A DNA stretch of 5,636 bases, taken from NCBI GenBank assembly GCA_003486285.1, contig DNGH01000043.1, positions 1 to 5,636 on the forward strand. The letters are read 5' to 3'. How positions within the stretch are numbered: position 1 is the first letter of the stretch; each line of letters begins with the position of its first letter. Both the position numbers and the translations under genes were made by a program. Shown here in pieces: positions 1-4,937 of the stretch. This DNA comes from Actinomycetota bacterium (GTDB taxonomy: Bacteria; Actinomycetota; Acidimicrobiia; Spongiisociales; UBA11373). Under the pieces are notes generated by a model that was not told where the DNA came from, did not search any database, and saw only the letters and a list, made by a program, of their open reading frames with translations.

Positions 1-66
1 CACCCGGCACCCGTTACCCCCGCCTGTTGAGTCCTGGCTCCCGGTACCATGAGTTCCGTCCTATCC

Positions 67-71
67 AGGAG
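67..71 (+). promoter_or_regulatory. Ribosome binding site of pdxS
   Basis: AGGAG lies 5 nt upstream of the GTG at 77. It is the best Shine-Dalgarno match in the first 76 bases and fixes the pdxS start at this GTG. Confidence 0.8.
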
Positions 72-76
72 TCAAA

Positions 77-958
77 GTGCAGCAGGGCACCGATCGCGTC
101 AAGCGTGGCCTCGCCGAGATGCTCAAGGGTGGTGTCATCATGGACGTCACCACCGCCGATCAGGCGCGTATCGCCGAGGAGGCGGGCGCCGTGGCGGTGA
201 TGTCCCTGGAGCGGGTCCCCGCCGACATCCGCCGCGACGGCGGCGTTGCCCGCATGGCCGATCCCTTGCGGGTGGAAGAGATCATCGCCGCGGTGTCGAT
301 CCCGGTCATGGCCAAGGCCCGCATCGGCCACTTCGTCGAGGCGCAGATCCTCCAATCCCTGGGTGTCGACTACATCGACGAGAGCGAGGTTCTGACCCCC
401 GCCGATGAGGCGCATCACATCGACAAATGGCAATTCACCGTCCCGTTCGTGTGCGGCGCCCGCGACCTCGGGGAGGCCCTGCGCCGGATCGGCGAGGGTG
501 CGGCCATGATCCGCACCAAGGGTGAGGCGGGCACGGGCAACGTCGTGGAGGCGGTGCGGCACATGCGGGCGATGACCGAGGGCATCCGCCGACTGCAGAC
601 GCTCGGTCACGAGCAGTTGATGGCCGCGGCTCGCGACCTCGGGGCACCATTCGATCTCGTCGAGGAGGTGGCCAAGTCCGGGCGGCTCCCGGTGGTCAAC
701 TTCGCCGCGGGCGGCCTGGCGACTCCCGCCGACGCGGCGCTGATGATGCAGCTCGGCTGTGATGGCGTGTTCGTCGGCTCGGGCATCTTCAAGAGCGCCG
801 ACCCGGCGCCCCGGGCCCGGGCCATCGTGGAGGCCACCACCTACTACAACGATCCGCAGATCCTCGCCAAGGTGTCGCGCGGTCTCGGCGAGCCGATGGT
901 CGGGATCGAGATGGACCGCCTCGCCGACGAGGACCGGCTGGCCCGTCGAGGCTGGTGA
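77..958 (+). CDS. pdxS: Pyridoxal 5'-phosphate synthase lyase subunit PdxS (Pdx1)
   Basis: PdxS is the synthase subunit of the DXP-independent vitamin B6 pathway. It condenses a pentose phosphate, glyceraldehyde 3-phosphate and ammonia into pyridoxal 5'-phosphate, working in the cytoplasm as a (beta/alpha)8-barrel dodecamer decorated with PdxT. The 293 residues match the usual family length of about 294. Catalytic positions are visible at D23 (in MDVTTADQA), K80 (in MAKARIGH) and K148 (in IRTKGEAGTGN), one less than the Bacillus numbering D24/K81/K149. The family phrases LERVPADIR (44-52), VDYIDESEVLTPAD (97-110) and VNFAAGGLATPADAA (around 200) are intact. The start is GTG, chosen because AGGAG sits 5 nt upstream and the N-terminus aligns with the family. 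It leads an operon with pdxT 3 nt downstream. A TACCAT hexamer at 45-50 could be a -10 element but has no convincing -35. The protein is highly conserved and complete. Confidence 0.98.
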   Translation: MQQGTDRVKRGLAEMLKGGVIMDVTTADQARIAEEAGAVAVMSLERVPADIRRDGGVARMADPLRVEEIIAAVSIPVMAKARIGHFVEAQILQSLGVDYIDESEVLTPADEAHHIDKWQFTVPFVCGARDLGEALRRIGEGAAMIRTKGEAGTGNVVEAVRHMRAMTEGIRRLQTLGHEQLMAAARDLGAPFDLVEEVAKSGRLPVVNFAAGGLATPADAALMMQLGCDGVFVGSGIFKSADPAPRARAIVEATTYYNDPQILAKVSRGLGEPMVGIEMDRLADEDRLARRGW

Positions 959-961
959 CCC

Positions 962-1534
962 GTGCGCTTCGGCGTGCTGGCCCTGCAGGGTGACTTCCGT
1001 GAGCACGCCGCGACCGCGGCGGCTGCCGGTGCGGAACCGGTGCTCGTCCGGCTTCCCGGCGACCTCGCCGGCCTCGATGCTCTTGCCATTCCCGGCGGCG
1101 AGAGCACCACGATCGGCCGTCTCGCCGATCGCTATGGGTTGGTGGAGCCGTTGCGCCGGGCCATCGGCGCCGGGCTCCCGACTCTGGGCACCTGTGCCGG
1201 GATGATCTTCCTGGCATCGGGCACGACCTCGGATCGCCCCCAGGTGCAGTTGGGAATGCTCGACGTCGTGGTGCACCGCAACGCCTTTGGCTCCCAGGTG
1301 TCATCGTTCGAGACGGATCTGGACGTGATCGGGATCGCGGGGCCGATGCATGCCGTGTTCATCCGGGCTCCGTGGATCGACTCGGTCGGCCCCGGGGTCG
1401 AGGTGCTGGCGGAGGTGGACGGCCACCCGGTGGTGGTGCGGCAGGAAAACATCCTGGCCACCTCGTTCCACCCGGAACTGACCGGTGACGATCGAATCCA
1501 TAGACTGCTGCTGCAAATCCGCGGGAGGGTGTGA
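962..1534 (+). CDS. pdxT: Pyridoxal 5'-phosphate synthase glutaminase subunit PdxT (Pdx2)
   Basis: PdxT is the class I glutamine amidotransferase partner of PdxS. It hydrolyses glutamine and passes the ammonia through a tunnel to the PdxS active site. The 190 residues are of normal family length. The N-terminus VLALQGDFREH (5-15) is typical, the oxyanion-region motif PGGEST is at 44-49, the nucleophile C78 lies in GTCAGMIF, and the other two triad residues are H170 and E172 in FHPEL. The family block RNAFGSQVSSFE (106-117) and the AVFIRAPWI segment (131-139) are also present. The start is GTG, 3 nt after the pdxS stop. GGTGA at 954-958 is only a weak ribosome binding site, so translation is probably coupled to pdxS. 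In mycobacteria a tesB-type thioesterase gene lies between pdxS and pdxT; here they are directly adjacent. Confidence 0.98.
   Translation: MRFGVLALQGDFREHAATAAAAGAEPVLVRLPGDLAGLDALAIPGGESTTIGRLADRYGLVEPLRRAIGAGLPTLGTCAGMIFLASGTTSDRPQVQLGMLDVVVHRNAFGSQVSSFETDLDVIGIAGPMHAVFIRAPWIDSVGPGVEVLAEVDGHPVVVRQENILATSFHPELTGDDRIHRLLLQIRGRV
1523..1528 (+). promoter_or_regulatory. Ribosome binding site of yebC
   Basis: GGGAGG ends 5 nt before the ATG at 1534 but only 2 nt before the in-frame GTG at 1531. The spacing favours the ATG, which also gives the conserved MSGHSKW N-terminus of the family. The site lies inside the last codons of pdxT. Confidence 0.75.
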
Positions 1535-2274
1535 TGTCGGGGCATTCGAAGTGGTCGACGATCAAGCACAAGAAGGGCGCCAAGGACATCCAGCGCGCCA
1601 AGATCTTCGCCAAGCTCGCCCGCGGCATCGAGGTCGCAGCCCGCGATGGCGGTGGTGACGTTTCTGCCAATGCCTCCCTCGCCCAGGCGGTGGCCAAGGC
1701 CAAGGCCGCAGAGATGCCCAACGACAACATCGACCGCGCCATCAAGCGCGGCACCGGCGAGGCCGGCGGCGGCCACTACGACGAGATCTGGTACGAGGGC
1801 TACGCCCCGGGTGGGGTTGCCGTCTACGTGCAGGCCCTGACCGACAACCGCAACCGCGCCGCCTCCGACATCCGCTCCACCTTCACCCGCAACGGGGGCA
1901 ACCTGGGCGAGCCGGGATCGGTGGCGTACCTGTTCGTGCAACGCGGTTACCTCCTCGCCACCGGCAGCGAGGACGAGGTGATGCTGGCGGCTCTGGAAGC
2001 CGGAGCCGAGGACGTTCGCCCGGGCGACGGCCAGCACGAGGTGATCACCGCTCCCGGCCTCCTGCCCAGGGTCGTGGCAGCGCTGCGGGATGCCGGGATC
2101 AGGGTGGACGACTCCGAGGTGACCCGCCTCCCCACCATGTCGATCCCGCTCGATGAGGCGGCAGCGCGCTCGGCGCTCCGTCTGATCGACGCGCTCGAGG
2201 ATCTCGACGACGTGCAGGCGGTGTACGCCAACTTCGACATCAGCGACGAGATCATGGCGGCCGTCGCCGGCTGA
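1534..2274 (+). CDS. yebC: YebC/PmpR (TACO1) family protein
   Basis: This is a complete 246-residue member of the YebC/PmpR/TACO1 family, whose usual length is 240-250. The diagnostic start MSGHSKWSTIKHKKGAKD is followed by RAKIFAKLAR (21-30), MPNDNIDRAIKRGTG (61-75), YEGYAPGGVAV (87-97), LTDNRNRAASDIR (102-114) and KNGGNLG-like NGGNLGEPGSVAY (120-132). The C-terminus carries the expected acidic DVQAVYANFDI block (226-236). Members have been annotated as DNA-binding regulators, while mitochondrial TACO1 and recent work on bacterial members tie the family to translation; the sequence does not say which applies here. I chose ATG 1534 over GTG 1531 from ribosome binding site spacing. It overlaps the pdxT stop by one base (TGATG), so it is the third gene of the pdx operon. 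A yebC-ruvC neighbourhood is conserved in many bacteria, but here a reversed gene separates them. Confidence 0.96.
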   Translation: MSGHSKWSTIKHKKGAKDIQRAKIFAKLARGIEVAARDGGGDVSANASLAQAVAKAKAAEMPNDNIDRAIKRGTGEAGGGHYDEIWYEGYAPGGVAVYVQALTDNRNRAASDIRSTFTRNGGNLGEPGSVAYLFVQRGYLLATGSEDEVMLAALEAGAEDVRPGDGQHEVITAPGLLPRVVAALRDAGIRVDDSEVTRLPTMSIPLDEAAARSALRLIDALEDLDDVQAVYANFDISDEIMAAVAG

Positions 2275-2285
2275 TCGGCCCGGTG

Positions 2286-3815
2286 CTACGCCGCCGCCAC
2301 CTCGGTCCGGCGTGCCCACCACACCACCGCGGCGGCCGCGGCGACCACCGCGAGTGCTGCGTGCAGCAGGTCCGCCTCCAGATTCAGCGCCAGGATGTTG
2401 GTCAGGCCTCCGGAGCGGAGCAGAGGCCCGGCGATGGCGAGAGCGGTGGCGACGACGAACGATCCCGCAGCCGCGAGGTGGCGTCGCGAGGAATCGGCCA
2501 GGGCCATCACCGTCACTCCCCACGCGATGTGGACCACGTTCTGGAAGGGATTGAGCCGCAGCACGATCAGGACGTCCCCGGTCGGCGAGAACACCTGGTG
2601 GAGCCCGCCGATGGCGAACCCGAGCACTCCCCACAGCGTGGCCACGGCGCCGACCACCGCCAGGAGGGCGCTCACGGCGTTGGGCGGGGCCCCGGAGTGG
2701 CGGCGTTTGAATCCGGCGCGTTCGATGCCGCCCAAGAGCGCCACGAAACCCCCGAGCAGGACCAACAGGCAGACGATCCAGGGGGGGCGGAGCAGCCACC
2801 ACGACCCGGTGCCCACCTCGGGCTGGGGGAAACCGAGAGGGAAGAGGATGCCGATGGCCACGACCATGACCGTGAGGTGCCAGAGGAACGCGGTCATGAT
2901 CACGCCGTTGATGGCGACCACGGCGGTCCAGGGGCGGCGGCGCTCCAGCCAGCGCGCCACCGGAGCGCGCAGCAGCATGGCCAGTCCGATCTCCCATAGC
3001 GTGAGCGCCACGATCGGAAGCGTCGGCGGATCCATGTTGGAGAACTCGTCTGTCGCCAGACCCACCATCGAGTTGGGATAGGGGCCCAGCGCGACCAGGG
3101 CTGCGGCGACCGCCAGTCCCAGCGGGGCGAGGAACCGGCCATGGGCCGGAAGCAGCCGGCGGTCGGCGTAGAGGAATCCCCACTGGTGGGCGAGCAGCCA
3201 GACGATCGGATAGTTGGCGAATCCCACCGCCGACACGCCGAAGCCGAACCGAAGCACATCGACCGCGATGGCCAGGCCGACGCACACCAAGGGCACGGCG
3301 ACCCCAAAGCGGTCGTGCAGCGAGGCCATCGGCGGGGTCAGGGCGATCACGATCATGTAGACGCCAAGGAACCAGAGCGGGCCCGTGATGAGGTTGGCGA
3401 CCGGGAACACGAAGTCATCCGCGACGTTGAGGGCGTCGAGGACCGCGACCACCACCACCGCCGGTGCCAGGAAGGCGATGGTGGGCCGCATCAACCGGAC
3501 GAACCGTCCCTGCAGGAAGCCGGCGTATCCCTCACCGCGGCGCTGCGAGGCCCGCAGGCTGACCAAGTTGGAGAATCCTCCGACGAAGAAGAAGAGTGGC
3601 ATCACCTGGAGCACCCAGGTCAGGGGCCAGAACCCCGGGATCCGCTCCAGGGCGTTGAACCCCTCGACCGAGCCTCCCTCCCACACCACGACCGCGACCA
3701 GCCAGTGTCCGAACACCACGGCGCCGATGCTGAACGCTCGCAGGAAGTCGATCCAGCGATCGCGGCCCTCGGGTGTGGCCGCGGCGAGATCCGCAGCGCT
3801 GGATCGGCTGGTCAC
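2286..3815 (-). CDS. Acyltransferase family 3 membrane protein with a C-terminal DUF4383-like domain
   Basis: This is a 509-residue integral membrane protein with about 14 hydrophobic segments. Residues 18 to about 365 look like acyltransferase family 3 (PF01757, the OafA/NodX type that O-acylates exported glycans or lipids). The hallmark RDRWIDFLRA (18-27) precedes the first helix with H37 in VVFGHW. MPLFFFVGGFS (72-82), RFVRLMRP (104-111), PLWFLGVYM (146-154) and LWHLTVM (311-317) follow in the expected order. After a basic linker (FKRRHSG, 369-375) come four more hydrophobic stretches at about 380-405, 420-440, 447-465 and 476-500. These contain LNPFQNVVH (421-429) and LNLEADLLH (477-485), resembling DUF4383. 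The start is GTG with no Shine-Dalgarno upstream; TAGCCT six bases before it suggests a leaderless transcript. The gene opposes its neighbours and sits between yebC and ruvC. The acyltransferase fold is well supported. Donor, acceptor and physiological role cannot be read from sequence, and the C-terminal assignment is by eye. Confidence 0.93.
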   Translation of the reverse strand: MTSRSSAADLAAATPEGRDRWIDFLRAFSIGAVVFGHWLVAVVVWEGGSVEGFNALERIPGFWPLTWVLQVMPLFFFVGGFSNLVSLRASQRRGEGYAGFLQGRFVRLMRPTIAFLAPAVVVVAVLDALNVADDFVFPVANLITGPLWFLGVYMIVIALTPPMASLHDRFGVAVPLVCVGLAIAVDVLRFGFGVSAVGFANYPIVWLLAHQWGFLYADRRLLPAHGRFLAPLGLAVAAALVALGPYPNSMVGLATDEFSNMDPPTLPIVALTLWEIGLAMLLRAPVARWLERRRPWTAVVAINGVIMTAFLWHLTVMVVAIGILFPLGFPQPEVGTGSWWLLRPPWIVCLLVLLGGFVALLGGIERAGFKRRHSGAPPNAVSALLAVVGAVATLWGVLGFAIGGLHQVFSPTGDVLIVLRLNPFQNVVHIAWGVTVMALADSSRRHLAAAGSFVVATALAIAGPLLRSGGLTNILALNLEADLLHAALAVVAAAAAVVWWARRTEVAAA

Positions 3816-3821
3816 GGAGTC

Positions 3822-3827
3822 AGGCTA
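3822..3827 (-). promoter_or_regulatory. Candidate -10 element of the acyltransferase gene (leaderless)
   Basis: Read on the minus strand, TAGCCT fits the TANNNT pattern of actinobacterial -10 elements and ends 6 nt before the GTG start at 3815. Transcription would therefore begin at or next to the start codon, which agrees with the absence of a Shine-Dalgarno sequence. No -35 match is visible, so support is modest. Confidence 0.4.
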
Positions 3828-3838
3828 TTGCGCGCAAT
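3827..3838. promoter_or_regulatory. Perfect 12-bp palindrome, candidate operator
   Basis: ATTGCGCGCAAT reads identically on both strands. It lies in the 64-nt gap between two divergent genes and shares its first base with the candidate minus-strand -10 element, so a bound dimeric repressor would cover the acyltransferase promoter. It does not resemble a LexA box. No cognate regulator is visible in the window. A chance palindrome cannot be excluded. Confidence 0.35.
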
Positions 3839-3863
3839 CGTGGCGGGAGCGGCGGAGCGGCCC

Positions 3864-3869
3864 TATTCT
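3864..3869 (+). promoter_or_regulatory. Candidate -10 element of the ruvCAB promoter
   Basis: TATTCT matches the TANNNT/TATAAT type -10 element and stands out in very GC-rich surroundings. It ends 10 nt before the ruvC ATG, placing the transcription start around 3876 and leaving a leader of only a few bases. No Shine-Dalgarno lies at a useful distance; the nearest GGAG, at 3854-3857, is too far upstream. No good -35 is seen 17 bp upstream (TGGCGG at 3841-3846). A local promoter is expected because the upstream gene runs the opposite way. Confidence 0.55.
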
Positions 3870-3872
3870 GAT

Positions 3873-3886
3873 CGAACACATGTTTG
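3873..3886. promoter_or_regulatory. LexA-binding site (SOS box) of ruvCAB
   Basis: CGAACACATGTTTG matches 13 of 14 positions of the Gram-positive SOS box CGAACRNRYGTTYC, and 12 of 14 of the palindromic form CGAACATATGTTCG. The left half-site CGAAC is perfect and is preceded by the T of the mycobacterial TCGAAC form; the right half-site is GTTTG instead of GTTCG. The site spans the ruvC start codon (3880-3882) and the predicted transcription start, where bound LexA would block initiation. ruvCAB is an established SOS target in mycobacteria and other bacteria. This assignment is by pattern and context; binding is inferred. Confidence 0.75.
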
Positions 3887-4374
3887 TCCTTGGCATCGAC
3901 CCCGGGCTGGCCGTCACCGGCTACGGCATCGTCGCCGGCGGGAACCCGGTGCGCGCGGTGGCGGCAGGGGTGATCCGGACCGACCCGGCGGCACCGCTCA
4001 CGGAGCGTCTGATCGAGTTGTACGACGACCTGGCGGGAGTCATCGCCGAGCACCGCCCCACCGCCGCGGCAATAGAAGAGGTGTTCGCCAATCGCAACCT
4101 CCACACCGTGATGGCGGTGGGACGGGCGTCCGGAGTGGCACTGCTGGCTGCAGCGCAAGCCGGCATCCCGATCACGGAGTACACCCCGTCGGCCGTCAAG
4201 CTGGCGGTTACCGGTTACGGCAACGCCGCCAAGGACCAGGTGCAGGCGATGGTGGCGCGCCGCCTCGGGCTCGCCGCCCCCCCGCAGCCCGCCGATGCGT
4301 CCGATGCGCTCGCAGTGGCCCTGTGTCATCTCCAGTCCAGTGCGCTGCGGGGACTGATCGGAGACCGGTCGTGA
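3880..4374 (+). CDS. ruvC: Crossover junction endodeoxyribonuclease RuvC
   Basis: RuvC is the dimeric Holliday-junction resolvase, which makes paired metal-dependent nicks in recombination intermediates. The 164 residues are of normal family length. The RNase H-like fold begins with LGIDPGLAVTGYG (4-16), with catalytic D7. E66 sits in AIEEVF (64-69), and the C-terminal pair D139 and D142 lies in DASDALAVALCH (139-150), so all four acidic active-site residues are present. The TPSAVKLAVTGYGNAAKDQVQAM region (102-124) holds the conserved K107 and K118. ATG 3880 is the start because upstream in-frame sequence belongs to the antisense acyltransferase region and the family N-terminus begins here. 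The second residue is Phe (TTT), where many relatives have Arg; these bases are part of the LexA box. It is the first gene of ruvCAB, overlapping ruvA by 4 nt, and is probably translated from a leaderless or nearly leaderless mRNA. Confidence 0.97.
   Translation: MFVLGIDPGLAVTGYGIVAGGNPVRAVAAGVIRTDPAAPLTERLIELYDDLAGVIAEHRPTAAAIEEVFANRNLHTVMAVGRASGVALLAAAQAGIPITEYTPSAVKLAVTGYGNAAKDQVQAMVARRLGLAAPPQPADASDALAVALCHLQSSALRGLIGDRS
4360..4364 (+). promoter_or_regulatory. Ribosome binding site of ruvA
   Basis: GGAGA lies 6 nt upstream of the GTG at 4371, within the end of ruvC. It supports this GTG as the ruvA start, giving the conserved MIGRVRG N-terminus. Confidence 0.7.
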
Positions 4375-4937
4375 TCGGGCGGGTGCGCGGGGAATTGGTG
4401 GCGCGCACCGCCGAAGCCGTGACCGTCGACGTCGGGGGCGTCGGATATGAGATCGCCATGCCCACGCGCGACCTGGTGGCGCTTCCGAACGTGGGTGAGG
4501 AGGTGGTCATCCACACCCATCTCCATGTGCGCGAGGATCAGATGGCGCTGTTCGGCTTCGCGGAGGAGGATGGCCGTACCGTGTTCCGCCACTTGATCGC
4601 CGCCAGCGGAGTCGGCCCCAAACTGGCCCTGGCCATCCTCGGTGCGCTCGGTCCGGACCGGCTGCGCGCCGCAGTGGCGGCCGATGATGTCGACACCCTC
4701 ACCACGGTGCCCGGCATCGGGGTCCGCAGCGCTCAGAAGCTCGTTCTCGACCTTCGCGCTCGCCTGGCGCTGCCTGCCGGCGGGATCCCCACGACCGGCG
4801 GGTTGGGGGCGGTGCGCTCGGCCCTCGAGGGACTCGGCTACGGAAGCGCCGAGATCCGTGAGGCCGTCGATGGTCTGCAAGGGGACGACGTCGAGGTGCT
4901 GCTGCGCACCGCCCTGCAGCGGCTGGGCCGGCGATGA
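4371..4937 (+). CDS. ruvA: Holliday junction DNA helicase subunit RuvA
   Basis: RuvA binds four-way junctions as a tetramer or octamer, holds them in square-planar form and loads the RuvB motors. The 188 residues show the three-domain plan. An OB-fold runs from MIGRVRGEL to LFGF (1-63). It includes VGGVGYEI (21-28) and the acidic pin residues E55 and D56 in HVRED, at the same numbers as in E. coli. The middle domain has two helix-hairpin-helix motifs, SGVGPKLA (79-86) and VPGIGVRSAQKL (113-124). After a short flexible linker (about 134-147), the C-terminal domain (about 148-188, with the motif SALEGLGYGSAEI) is the RuvB-binding part. The GTG start overlaps the ruvC stop as GTGA, and its own stop overlaps ruvB as ATGA, so translation of the three genes is probably coupled. 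Confidence 0.97.
   Translation: MIGRVRGELVARTAEAVTVDVGGVGYEIAMPTRDLVALPNVGEEVVIHTHLHVREDQMALFGFAEEDGRTVFRHLIAASGVGPKLALAILGALGPDRLRAAVAADDVDTLTTVPGIGVRSAQKLVLDLRARLALPAGGIPTTGGLGAVRSALEGLGYGSAEIREAVDGLQGDDVEVLLRTALQRLGRR

Noticed and set aside
20..49. CCA at 47-49 after a short loop-like stretch, resembling the 3' end of a tRNA.
   Set aside because: The T-loop would read TTGAGTC rather than the TTCRANY pattern, and no T-arm stem pairs. The window holds too little upstream sequence to form a tRNA.
27..50. TTGAGT (27-32) and TACCAT (45-50) as a -35/-10 promoter for pdxS.
   Set aside because: The spacer is only 12 nt, too short for a sigma-70 type promoter. TACCAT alone might still be a -10 element, but the evidence is too thin to list.
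14..1276. Long minus-strand open frame (420 codons) opposite pdxS and pdxT.
   Set aside because: It mirrors two fully recognisable genes. Its translation is rich in Arg, Gly and His with no family motif, as expected when GC-rich coding sequence is read on the other strand.
1531..1533. GTG as an alternative yebC start one codon upstream.
   Set aside because: It would leave only 2 nt to the ribosome binding site, and the family begins with MSGHSKW, which matches the ATG at 1534.
2257..2295. GGCGGC (2257-2262) pairing with GCCGCC (2290-2295) as a terminator between the convergent genes.
   Set aside because: The loop would be 27 nt, there is no T-tract on either strand, and such GC hexamers are common in this sequence.
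1132..3285. Minus-strand open frame of 717 codons covering parts of pdxT, yebC and the acyltransferase gene.
   Set aside because: It runs through three confident genes on both strands, and its Pro/Arg/Gly-rich translation shows no domain. It is a by-product of low stop-codon frequency in GC-rich DNA.
3141..4370. In-frame upstream extension of ruvA, and a similar one of ruvC from 3385, that could be read as long N-terminal fusions.
   Set aside because: The extensions are antisense to the acyltransferase gene or out of frame with ruvC, and low in recognisable content. The ruvA and ruvC family N-termini begin exactly at 4371 and 3880.
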